DNA of 64,000 nt, from the NCBI GenBank assembly GCA_022984795.1, contig JALIHJ010000019.1, positions 124,001-188,000 on the forward strand, in the 5' to 3' direction. Shown in pieces: positions 44,577-52,730 of this stretch. Position 1 is the first letter of the stretch. Every line of letters starts with the position of its first letter. The position numbers and the translations under genes were made by a program. Source of the DNA: Fabrea salina (lineage: Eukaryota > Ciliophora > Heterotrichea > Heterotrichida > Fabreidae). The notes under the pieces were generated by a model. It was not told the DNA's origin. It ran no database searches and was given only the letters and a program-made list of their open reading frames with translations.

Positions 44577-45131
44577 ATGGGAGAACAATGTTCAAAAAGT
44601 TGCGTTAAAACTAAGTCTTACAGAAAACCCTCTGTCAGAACCCCTGTAGTTAGGAAGCCCAAGGAACCAGAACAACCTCACACTGAAAATGCTCCGTCTG
44701 CCAAGTCTTCTGTTAAGTCAAGTTTTGTTGAGCAGATGGCTGTTGAAATGGTGCCAGATGTTCTCAGAAAAGCTTACTCTGGAGACATTCCAAGCTTAAG
44801 AAGTATGCTAGACTCAGGCTTCCCTGTAGACTACCCTTTGAACAGTTCAGGGTGGACTCTTGCCCACATAGCAGCTGAAAAAGGAATTAGGGAATTGGCA
44901 GACTTAGTAGTTAGTGTCTGGGGAGACTTAGAAGTCCAAGAACTAGGCCAAGGCTGGACTCCCCTTATGGTTGCTGCAGTAAACGGGAACGACCAAGTAG
45001 CCAAAGTCTTTTTGAAAGGAGGAGCAAAAAGACACGTCAAAGACAACAACGGCATGAACGCCAGAGAACTTGCCCAGAAGTACAAAAACTTGCATGTGTA
45101 CAAAGTGCTAATATCACCTGATAACTTTTAA
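44577..45131 (+). CDS. Ankyrin-repeat protein with N-terminal lipidation motif
   Basis: A 184-residue protein starting MGEQCSKSCVKTKSYRKPS, again a Gly-2 start with close cysteines and basic residues, like dual-acylated membrane proteins. About four ankyrin repeats follow from residue 57 (RKAYSGDIPSLRSMLDSGF, SSGWTLAHIAAEKGIRELAD, GQGWTPLMVAAVNGNDQVAK). The start is 10 nt after the stop of the FHA gene, which shares the same kind of N-terminus. A shared membrane complex is possible but unproven. Confidence 0.82.
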   Translation: MGEQCSKSCVKTKSYRKPSVRTPVVRKPKEPEQPHTENAPSAKSSVKSSFVEQMAVEMVPDVLRKAYSGDIPSLRSMLDSGFPVDYPLNSSGWTLAHIAAEKGIRELADLVVSVWGDLEVQELGQGWTPLMVAAVNGNDQVAKVFLKGGAKRHVKDNNGMNARELAQKYKNLHVYKVLISPDNF

Positions 45132-45163
45132 ATGCTTTTAAATTATCGAAGTTTCTAATAAAG

Positions 45164-46082
45164 ATGGAAGAAGTCTACCTTAAGGACTCGATAAAATGCA
45201 TGTCCATAGTGAGTTCAGAGTTCCTGCTGTACCCCATGTCCACAGTGATAACTAGAGTCCAGGCTAACCATATCAACGTTTCAGTTAACAAACGACTGCT
45301 TTCTTCTTACCACGGAGGAATGAGTATATTCTCAGTTGTGCCAGCTTTTATTTTCCGCTTGAAGTTCACAGACGTAGTTGAACCTACTCTTAAAGAGAAA
45401 TGTAAGTACTTACTTAGACAAGTTCTCAGAAGCCTCTACTTTTTTCGCAGTTTCTTGTATAGCTGACGGGCTAACTTGCTTCTTAAGGTGCCCCACAGAG
45501 CACTGGAGGCAGCAGTTCCAGTCAGGCAACTACACATCTGGAAAAGCCCTTATGAACGACATTGTGGGGTACACTGGTCCTCTGGGGTTCTGGAGAGGCA
45601 TGGGTGTTTTCTTTTTAAGAGACACAGTGTTCAACGTAATTAGGTTTGGACTTTTCAACCACCTCCAAAACAACTACAGACAGAACCCTGAGTACAAAAG
45701 ACTTAACAGACGCAGGTACCAAGAAGAACTAAACGAGTCACCGGAACGACAAAGGAACAAAAAAGTATTTGAAGAAATGAGAACACTGACTTGGATTAAC
45801 GTGTTGTCTACAATCCCTGCAGCAATCATCACTACTCCTCTTGACGTAGTTAAAACAAGACTCATGACACACCCCCTTTACGAACCCATGGGTGCTATGG
45901 AGCACTTCAGAAAGATCCTGAACGAAGAAGGTTTTTCAGCCCTTTTCAGAGGTGCAGGAGTTAGAGCACTTTATGTGTGTTCACTTATTTCAGTGTTTAT
46001 GTCACTTGACTTTTTCTTGTCGTACCCACTTGAAAAGGCCAAAACTATGCAGATTGATACACGCAATGAACTCTTTAAATAG
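45164..46082 (+). CDS. Mitochondrial carrier family (SLC25-like) protein
   Basis: Two exons joined by a 16-nt intron GTAAGTACTTACTTAG (45402-45417), giving exactly 300 residues, the usual carrier length. The threefold signature is visible as LLYPMSTVITRVQ (degenerate), LRCPTEHWRQQFQ and TTPLDVVKTRLM, each at the end of an odd helix, with EGFSALFRGAGVRALY closing the third repeat. Carriers exchange metabolites across the mitochondrial inner membrane; the substrate cannot be told. The N-terminal repeat departs from PxDxxK, so transport may be atypical. It ends two bases from the stop of the convergent NEK gene. Confidence 0.88.
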
Positions 46083-46084
46083 TA

Positions 46085-48334
46085 TTATAATAACTCAAAC
46101 CTCAAAGCAGCAATACTTTCTTGGCACTTGACTTGTTCTGTTTCAAGATGCAGTAACTTATACATATCGTATATCAGCAAAGTGTTTTCGTTGTTGAGTT
46201 TCGAAAACACAAACTCGTCTATGGCGTTTTGGTCCTCTTCAGTTAGTTCTTCTTCACTGGTAACCTTGGACTTAAATAGTTCGTAGAACTCGCAAAACAG
46301 TTCTTCTCCTGTTTGCTGTATTATGTTTTGTTTTCTGGCTCCTATTAGTTTTCCGAACTCGGCTTCTTTTCTTTCTATGTCTTTGAGTTTGAGTCTGACT
46401 TTGTCACAGGTGGACTCAAGGTCCTCTTCTTCGTCTTCTTCTATCCAAACAAGGTCTTGGCTTTCTTCGCTGTAGTTGTACGCTTCGTCTTCGCTTTCTT
46501 CTGGGGAGGAGTTGTTTTGCACTGAGTAGTTCACTTGGTATAGTGGAAACTCAGGCGGGTTTGACACTGCTATTATTGGTTGTTCTGGAGTAAAGTTTGT
46601 TTGGGAAAGCTCCCAGTCAGTTGACTTCAAAGTGAATGATTCAGGCGTGCTTGGTTCAGAGGAGTACACTGGAGGTTCATAGGGCTTTTCAAGGAGTTCG
46701 AAGAATTGAGTTTTTTCTATTCTAGTGAACTTTTGGGGTTTTTTAGGTTGTGGTTTAGGTTCTTGCTTAAGTTCCTTTTTAGGTTCTTGCTTAAGTTCCT
46801 TTTTAGGTTCTTGCTTAAGTTCCTTTTTAGGTTCTTGCTTAATTTCCCACTTAGGCTCCCACTTAGATTCCTGTTTAAGCTCAATCTTAGGATCTACTTT
46901 GTGCTCTTCTTTAAGTACTTTTTTAGGTCTTTCTTTAGGAGTTTCAGCTCTTTTAGGCTGATACAAGTTATTTGCAACATGGTTGCCTCTGGGAAAAACT
47001 TCTCTTCTATAAAGAAGCTCTTTAGGTTCAGGTTTTTTGCTAGGAAAATCTGGTAAGTTTTCTACTTCTTTAATTTCTTCAATCTCTTCTTTAGACTTTG
47101 AGTCACTGCGGCCTGGGTGCACTGGACGTGAAGGAGGTTTAAAGTGAGGACCAGAAGGAGCAGGTTTAACTACTTTTTGTCTCAAAGCTTGTTTGGCAAG
47201 GCCTTGAGGAGCACCTTTTCTAACTCTTTTAGGCACAGGAGCTCCTTTAGGAGCAGGTTTAGGTTCAGGTTTGGGCTCAGGCTTGGGTTCAGGTTTGTGC
47301 TTGCTTTCAGGCATATTCTGTCTTGTAGAAGGAATTTCTCTTTGAAGCCTGGGTGGTTCTAGTTTCTGAACTAAAGGTTTGGGAGGACTTAATTCTTGTT
47401 TTTTGGGGGGTTTTTGTAGTTTTTCAGACTCTTCACTAGCTTCTGGGTTTCTTTTGATTTCAAGAGGAGTGCTGTAGAGTTCAGAGTCTTCAGGTATGAC
47501 TATGTTCATAGAAATAGCTTTTTCTTTAACTCCAGGACGCTTAAGAATGCTTTGGATTGATGGTCTTTTTTTGTAGTCTTTTGCCAAACAAGCCTCTACA
47601 AGCCCTTTCAGTTCCCCAGAAAACTGACTTGAAATCGGAGCGTAGTTAGCTCTAAGGATCTTAAGCACCAGAGCTCCTTGGTTGTGGGCGTCAAAAGGAT
47701 GTTTCAGAGTGCACATTTCGTAAAGCACGCAGCCTAGAGCCCACACGTCGCTTTTGACGTTATAAGGTTTTTCCTCGCAAAGCTCAGGCGACAGGTAGTA
47801 AGGAGTTCCTACCATAGTGTGTGCAAAGGCAGCACTGTGGGAAAGAACTTTAGCTACACCTAAGTCTCCAATGCGCACACTATCTTCTTTAGCTAAGAAA
47901 ACATTTAAGCTTTTTATGTCTCTGTGGAGGATTTTTTTGTTGTGTAAGTACTCTAGTCCAAGCACCATCTGGATAAAGAACTTCCAAACCCGGGGTTCAG
48001 AAAGCAAGCGCCCCATTTGGTTTTTGATGAGTTTGGAAAGGTCCCCTCTTTCACAGTATTCCATAACGATGTGGAGGGTTTTATTTTCCACAAAAGAGTC
48101 GTAATAACTCACTATGTAAGGGTTGGTTAGAGACCCTAGGATTTTCACTTCGTTAATTGCTTCTTGCTGGCCTCGTTTGTCCATTCGGGAAATGTTGATC
48201 ATTTTGATCACAAATAAGTTACGGTCGGCTGCATAGGAGTTACCTTTCCTGCGGACTTTGTGCACAGTTCCGAAACTGCCCTGTCCTAGTTTGTTCAGTA
48301 TTTCAAAATCCTTGATGCTTCCTTTCTTTGCCAT
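46085..48334 (-). CDS. NIMA-related (NEK) protein kinase
   Basis: A 749-residue kinase. The catalytic domain lies at about 9-270: GQGSFGTVHKV, IKMI, HRDIKSLNVFL, IGDLGVAKVLS (DLG for DFG, common in NEKs), GTPYYLSPELC and DVWALGCVLYEM. The activation loop FAHTMVGTPYYLSPE is typical of NEK1/NEK4-type kinases, which control cilia and the cell cycle; ciliates have expanded families. The tail is long, with Lys/Glu/Pro repeats (EPKPEPKPEPKPAPKG; KQEPKKEL three times), acidic blocks and a final helix. Confidence 0.93.
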   Translation of the reverse strand: MAKKGSIKDFEILNKLGQGSFGTVHKVRRKGNSYAADRNLFVIKMINISRMDKRGQQEAINEVKILGSLTNPYIVSYYDSFVENKTLHIVMEYCERGDLSKLIKNQMGRLLSEPRVWKFFIQMVLGLEYLHNKKILHRDIKSLNVFLAKEDSVRIGDLGVAKVLSHSAAFAHTMVGTPYYLSPELCEEKPYNVKSDVWALGCVLYEMCTLKHPFDAHNQGALVLKILRANYAPISSQFSGELKGLVEACLAKDYKKRPSIQSILKRPGVKEKAISMNIVIPEDSELYSTPLEIKRNPEASEESEKLQKPPKKQELSPPKPLVQKLEPPRLQREIPSTRQNMPESKHKPEPKPEPKPEPKPAPKGAPVPKRVRKGAPQGLAKQALRQKVVKPAPSGPHFKPPSRPVHPGRSDSKSKEEIEEIKEVENLPDFPSKKPEPKELLYRREVFPRGNHVANNLYQPKRAETPKERPKKVLKEEHKVDPKIELKQESKWEPKWEIKQEPKKELKQEPKKELKQEPKKELKQEPKPQPKKPQKFTRIEKTQFFELLEKPYEPPVYSSEPSTPESFTLKSTDWELSQTNFTPEQPIIAVSNPPEFPLYQVNYSVQNNSSPEESEDEAYNYSEESQDLVWIEEDEEEDLESTCDKVRLKLKDIERKEAEFGKLIGARKQNIIQQTGEELFCEFYELFKSKVTSEEELTEEDQNAIDEFVFSKLNNENTLLIYDMYKLLHLETEQVKCQESIAALRFELL
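46757..46852 (-). repeat. 24-bp coding tandem repeat in NEK tail
   Basis: Units of AGGTTCTTGCTTAAGTTCCT plus TTTT (plus-strand view) begin at 46757, 46781 and 46805, with a degenerate fourth at 46829. They encode KQEPKKEL in the minus-strand kinase. The first three are identical in DNA, pointing to recent expansion. Confidence 0.9.
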
Positions 48335-48363
48335 TTAAGTTAATAGAAACCGAGTGCATATAA

Positions 48364-50421
48364 ATGATATTAAATGTAGTGTGTGAGGACAGCACTTTGG
48401 AGGTGCAAGTACAAGAAGAAACTACTGTGCTCGACGTGAAAAATGCAGTTTCAGAGAAACTTGGGATACCTTCAAAGTTCCAGCACTTAGTATACTACGA
48501 TAAAGGCACTAAAGTCCGTTTGCCAACTGCTGGGTTCGTTAGGGACTTTATAGATAGTGACACCAAAGTTTACTTGGAAAAAAAGTCAACTAGTGCTTTC
48601 AGAGAAGTTTCTAGCGGAGAAGTCAATAAGTACGTGCTTACTGCAGTCACAGCTTGCAGTGAAAACAACGTTGAAAAACTCTACTCAGCACTTAAGTCTT
48701 ATGAAAAAACTTTAGCAGTTGCACTGAAGATAGAAGATGTAGGTAGAATACTAAATACGCTTTACCAAGGAAAGTGGGCTTGCATCCACTACGCATGCTT
48801 CATGGGTAACAAAACTATTCTTAAAGAGCTACTAGAGCTAGGCGCCCAAGTTAACATTGAAACTAACGACTGCTGGACACCTTTGCAAATTACTTGTTTT
48901 CAAGGACAGTTAGAATGCTGCAAAGTATTACTAGACCACCCACTAATTCAAATCAACAAGTCTACTAAGCAAAGAGGAACTGGGCTACACTTAGCAGCGC
49001 AACAAGGGTTTGTAGAGATAATAGAACTTCTACTTTCATATGGAGCTGACTTAAACATTGAAGACCAAGACCAAAAGATCCCTATAGAGCTGTCTTGTTC
49101 CTCTGAAGTTATGGAGACTTTAGGAAAGGCTGCTGGACAAATGATGCTTGAGAAGTACGGAAACTTAAGTCCTCCTTTGCCTTTCAGCGGGGAGTTGTGG
49201 TACACTAGTTCTTTGCAGATTGCCGATAAAAAGGTGTTCCTGGTGCTTGACGTAGACTCTGCCAAACTCAACCACTACAAAGAGAGAACTGACTTTTTGA
49301 ATTCTGAGCCACCTAACATCAGTGTTCCTTTTACCAACATAGAGGACTTAAGGAGGTGGAGGGACGGAGACAAGCACTTCTTCGGAGTCAAAAGCAAAGA
49401 ACAACAACTGGACTACTACACTGAGTTTGGTGATATGACCAGCGAGTGGACAAAGCGCATCATTGAGATAGTGAACTACTACCAGATCTTTAAAAACAAC
49501 CGCGAAAACAAACTGAAAGAACCTGAGGACAACTATGAAATCGTTGAAGAGTTCGCTGAGTCTCAAGAAGGTGACTTAAGTATAGACGACTTCACTATTG
49601 AGAAAGAAATAGGCTCAGGCAGTTTTGGGAAAGTTTACAAAATCACCAAAAATGACTCAGGCAACACTTACGCCTTAAAGTCCTTAAGCAAGCCCGCACT
49701 TATCAGAAAGGACCAACTCAAGTACGCCATTGGAGAGTGCAAAATACTGAAACTAATTAGACACCCGTTCATAGTGCGTTTGCACTGGGCTTTGCAAACA
49801 GCTTCTGAATTGTGCTTTGTGCTGGAGTACTGTCCGAACGGAGACTTGTCCCAAGTACTTGAAAGGAAAAAACTATTTCCAGAACCAGTGGCTAAATTTT
49901 ATTTATGTGAAATAATACTGGCTATAGAACACCTACACAACTACGACATAGTTTTCAGGGACCTTAAACCACAAAACCTTTTGCTGGACGCAGAGGGTCA
50001 CATTAAGCTAGCAGACTTCGGCTTAGCAAAAGAAAACGTGACTGAAAGGAACTTAGCAATGTCTTTTGTGGGTTCTCCAGCTTATCTTGCACCCGAAGTG
50101 CTCAAGAGTGAGGGAGCTTCTGAGTCTATGGACATCTACTGCATTGCTACTAACTTTTACGAGATGCTTACTGGAGAACCTCCTTTTTACACTGATGACA
50201 TTTCACTGCTGTACCGAAGGATTTCTCTTGGAGGAATAAGTTTTCCTGAGTTCGTTTCAGAACCTGCTAGAGTGTTTATTGAGTGGCTTATGAACAAAAA
50301 CCCCAAGAAAAGGCCCAAAATAGACGAAATCAAGCAGTCAAGTTACTTAAGTGACGTGGACTGGGACGGTGTTCTGCAGAAAGTTAAAAAACCTGACTTG
50401 GAGTTTTTAGGAATTCTATAA
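48364..50421 (+). CDS. AGC-type kinase with ubiquitin-like, ankyrin and PH domains
   Basis: A 685-residue single-exon protein. Residues 1-75 look ubiquitin-like (MILNVVCEDSTLEVQVQEET, VLDVKNAVSEKLGIPSKFQH). Ankyrin repeats span about 95-260 (KWACIHYACFMGNKTILKEL, NDCWTPLQITCFQGQLECCK). A PH-like domain lies at about 270-380 (GELWYTSSLQIADKKVFLVL). The kinase domain runs from about 409: GSGSFGKVYK, YALKSLSK, FRDLKPQNLLLD, LADFGLAKEN, SPAYLAPEVL. The order resembles an AKT/SGK-type kinase with extra N-terminal modules. SMDIYCIATNFYEM replaces the common DWW-LG motif. PH and ankyrin parts suggest membrane recruitment. Confidence 0.88.
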   Translation: MILNVVCEDSTLEVQVQEETTVLDVKNAVSEKLGIPSKFQHLVYYDKGTKVRLPTAGFVRDFIDSDTKVYLEKKSTSAFREVSSGEVNKYVLTAVTACSENNVEKLYSALKSYEKTLAVALKIEDVGRILNTLYQGKWACIHYACFMGNKTILKELLELGAQVNIETNDCWTPLQITCFQGQLECCKVLLDHPLIQINKSTKQRGTGLHLAAQQGFVEIIELLLSYGADLNIEDQDQKIPIELSCSSEVMETLGKAAGQMMLEKYGNLSPPLPFSGELWYTSSLQIADKKVFLVLDVDSAKLNHYKERTDFLNSEPPNISVPFTNIEDLRRWRDGDKHFFGVKSKEQQLDYYTEFGDMTSEWTKRIIEIVNYYQIFKNNRENKLKEPEDNYEIVEEFAESQEGDLSIDDFTIEKEIGSGSFGKVYKITKNDSGNTYALKSLSKPALIRKDQLKYAIGECKILKLIRHPFIVRLHWALQTASELCFVLEYCPNGDLSQVLERKKLFPEPVAKFYLCEIILAIEHLHNYDIVFRDLKPQNLLLDAEGHIKLADFGLAKENVTERNLAMSFVGSPAYLAPEVLKSEGASESMDIYCIATNFYEMLTGEPPFYTDDISLLYRRISLGGISFPEFVSEPARVFIEWLMNKNPKKRPKIDEIKQSSYLSDVDWDGVLQKVKKPDLEFLGIL

Positions 50422-50439
50422 TTTAACCTTTAAGTTAAT

Positions 50440-50601
50440 GGTTCATTTCTACAGATTGTGCTCTTAGAATGCTCAGCAGGAACTATACTTTCTATAGACC
50501 AATTCAACTTCTAAACTTAAAGAAAGTTAAGTTTGGCGACTTAGGATCCTGTTTTATTTGATTATAAAACCATTTAAATAGGATTCTAGAAGAGCGCCAA
50601 A
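50440..50601 (+). ncRNA. Candidate structured RNA or hairpin element
   Basis: This lies in a 220-nt gap with no frame. Perfect inverted repeat AAACTTAA/TTAAGTTT (50513-50520, 50527-50534) has a 6-nt loop. Immediately next is a nested arm: TTTGGCG/CGCCAAA (50532-50538, 50595-50601), TAGGATCC/GGATTCTA (50542-50549, 50581-50588, one G-T pair) and GTTTTAT/ATAAAAC (50551-50557, 50564-50570, 6-nt loop). Twenty-two pairs in 70 nt is more than I would expect by chance. I cannot name an RNA family: no tRNA, snoRNA box or known snRNA motif was recognised. Strand is arbitrary and the 5' limit is a guess. Confidence 0.35.
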
Positions 50602-50641
50602 ATTAATTGTAACTCTAGATTCATTCCAATTAAGTTAAAGT

Positions 50642-50866
50642 TTAAAAAAGCAAACATTTAGTTTCACAACAAGAAGCACCTACTGTAGATTTAGTAGAAG
50701 CCCTGGATGACTTTGGTTTGCTAAAAAGGTCCACAAAGTCTTCGCTATAGTATTTACTGCACGGAGTGCTTGCAATCGTATGTCTAAGGACACCGGTACT
50801 AGGGGAGTCCCTGTTGTTTATAGTTCTGATTCCGTCCGTACTTGAAAGAGAAGCTACTTCTTCCAT
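50642..50866 (-). CDS. Small protein with C-terminal CaaX box, 74 aa
   Basis: Starts MEEVASLSSTDGIRTINNRD at ATG 50866 (11 nt from the divergent ATG at 50878) and ends SCCETKCLLF followed by TAA. CLLF fits a CaaX prenylation motif, and the pair of upstream cysteines could be palmitoylated, as in the tails of small GTPases. The body is Ser/Thr-rich with no GTPase domain. No family known. It is accepted as a gene because of position, start context and lack of a competing frame. Confidence 0.6.
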   Translation of the reverse strand: MEEVASLSSTDGIRTINNRDSPSTGVLRHTIASTPCSKYYSEDFVDLFSKPKSSRASTKSTVGASCCETKCLLF

Positions 50867-50877
50867 AATTTTTTTTA

Positions 50878-51975
50878 ATGGAAAGTACACAAACTATATG
50901 TTTTGATGCAGACTGGACCCTTGTTAAGTACAAGTTAAAAGAATTCCTCCAGTTGTGCTACCAAGATATGGTTACAAAACTAGTCCACAAAGGCTACGAC
51001 AGTGCAATTCTCCAGCACCCCTCTTCTGAGTATCCAGAGAACTATGTTGTGTCTGGACTGGTTGCTGACCTTCAAACAGGGTTCTTACTTAAGCTTGACA
51101 AGAACTATCGAGTGCTAAAGGCCTACCAAGGCTTTGAAGAAGTTTCTGAAAAAACTCTGCAAGAAACATACGGAATTCCTTCTGTGTTTGAACTAAGCAA
51201 CCCACAGAACATCTATGTGAAAGGGGCTTACTTTGTTTTTGTGGCCAATTTCTGCTTAGGACTGCAACTAGCTTTTAGAGTAGGCGTGCAAAGGATAAAA
51301 GAAGGGGCTTTACACACAAGTTATGCTAGTTACATGCAGGAAGCCTTAGAAGTGTTTGCAACTATACTGGAAGACCAAAACTGCGGGTTCTACAGAGAAG
51401 TAGTAGCTAAGCCAGCAAACTACGTAATACAACAACCAGAGTTAGTTCCGCTTCTGAGAAACTTAAAAAGCTCAGGCAAAAAGTTAGGAGTGATTACTAA
51501 TTCCCCTGGACTCTACGCAAAGGTGATACTTAAGCAAACACTAGGAGAGGACTGGGAAGAGTTGTTTGACTTTGTAGTAGTTGACTCTTGCAAGCCCAGT
51601 TTCTTTTTGGAAACTCCTGAGTTCTGTGAAAGCGAAGGGTTTCTGCAGTATGGAAACTGGGAAAGTCTGCAACTCCAAAAAGAACTAGGAAGCACTATGT
51701 ACGTAGGAGACCACTATCTAGGGGACATTTATGCTCCTAAACTTAAAGGATTGAAAGTAACTGGAATCTTTGAAGAAGTTTACAGAGAACTAGGCTTGCA
51801 AGGAGTAGTCAGCAAGGAACTAACTAGCAATACAGGAGCTGAGTACGAAACTGAGTGGGGTTCTATTATAGGCCCCCATGGGGAGGGGCTGTGGTGGAAC
51901 TGGGTTGCTAGGTACTCAGACTTAGTTTCAACAAGTGTTAAAGACCTCTTAAGTTATTTAACTAGTGCTTCTTAA
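50878..51975 (+). CDS. HAD-superfamily 5'-nucleotidase (NT5DC-like)
   Basis: A 365-residue protein with motif I FDADWTLVKY (Asp nucleophile in DxDxT), motif II in LGVITNSPG and the acidic motif in GSTMYVGDHYLGDIYAPK. The arrangement matches the cytosolic purine 5'-nucleotidase/NT5DC family, which removes phosphate from nucleoside monophosphates; NT5DC members have poorly known substrates. Its last 14 bases overlap the end of the gene on the other strand (51962-51975). Confidence 0.85.
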   Translation: MESTQTICFDADWTLVKYKLKEFLQLCYQDMVTKLVHKGYDSAILQHPSSEYPENYVVSGLVADLQTGFLLKLDKNYRVLKAYQGFEEVSEKTLQETYGIPSVFELSNPQNIYVKGAYFVFVANFCLGLQLAFRVGVQRIKEGALHTSYASYMQEALEVFATILEDQNCGFYREVVAKPANYVIQQPELVPLLRNLKSSGKKLGVITNSPGLYAKVILKQTLGEDWEELFDFVVVDSCKPSFFLETPEFCESEGFLQYGNWESLQLQKELGSTMYVGDHYLGDIYAPKLKGLKVTGIFEEVYRELGLQGVVSKELTSNTGAEYETEWGSIIGPHGEGLWWNWVARYSDLVSTSVKDLLSYLTSAS

Positions 51976-52720
51976 GATTTTTAATAAGGTTTTCACAGCT
52001 TTTGGGGTAGTTTTTGGTGCTTAAAAGAGAACCATACCTAGACTCCTGGTGGTTTCTAATGGAGTCAATAGTAGAAATGGATTCAATGTTCCTTCTGATG
52101 CTGAAGTTGCTTTTGCCTACTTCTCGAGATTTGTTTCTTTTCCTAGTTAAGTCGCCAGTTTCCTCGAAACCTCCTAAGTAAGGGTCTTTTGCAGAGAACT
52201 CGTCTTTTTTTGGGACTTTTGAAAACACAAAGTTTTTGCCCACCCACTTGTTCTTTTGGTCTATTCTCCAGGTAGGATTTGCGTATTCTTTACACTCTAA
52301 AGGTTCAGACTCGATTTCGTGTTTAGGCAGTTCTCTAGACTTAGTGTTGAGTCTTGAGTTAGGGTTTGTAGGTCTCAGCCAGTTTTGGTGAGTGTGGGGG
52401 CTGTTAGGGTTGTAGACTTCGTTAAGGTAAGCTTTTCTATAGTTAGTGGCTTCTGTGTGAGCTCTGTCACGAGAGGTCATACACTTCCTTATGTAGATGC
52501 TTCCTGAGAGTTCCTTTGTTTTTTCGCGAGTGCGAAACTGGTGGTTAGAGGGGTGGTCAATAGGAATAACGCCTTTGTTAAGAGCTTGTGCTGATTTGGG
52601 TTCTAAAGAACAACACCAGGAGTTAATTCTTTTTTGAGAGTTTTGCCCAGAAACCTTTTTGGGCTTGCTTTTTTGGGCATTGAGTCTTCTTTTTCTTTTT
52701 TCTTGAAAGAAATTAAACAT
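51962..52720 (-). CDS. Uncharacterised basic protein, 252 aa
   Basis: Not recognised. Lys/Arg/Asn/Ser-rich, with a basic start (MFNFFQEKRKRRLNAQKSKP), an ERAD-unlike polar middle with repeated Asn-Pro motifs (NEVYNPNSPHTHQNWLRPTN) and no hydrophobic helix. Probably disordered. It ends with TAG inside the last codons of the convergent nucleotidase gene, overlapping by 14 nt, and begins 10 nt after the stop of the RBR gene. Confidence 0.78.
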   Translation of the reverse strand: MFNFFQEKRKRRLNAQKSKPKKVSGQNSQKRINSWCCSLEPKSAQALNKGVIPIDHPSNHQFRTREKTKELSGSIYIRKCMTSRDRAHTEATNYRKAYLNEVYNPNSPHTHQNWLRPTNPNSRLNTKSRELPKHEIESEPLECKEYANPTWRIDQKNKWVGKNFVFSKVPKKDEFSAKDPYLGGFEETGDLTRKRNKSREVGKSNFSIRRNIESISTIDSIRNHQESRYGSLLSTKNYPKSCENLIKNLKKH

Positions 52721-52730
52721 TTTAGGTTAA

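Noticed and set aside
46706-47362. Arg/Phe-rich plus-strand frames opposite the NEK tail
   Set aside because: They mirror the Lys/Glu/Pro repeats of the kinase on the other strand and have no independent start context or domain.
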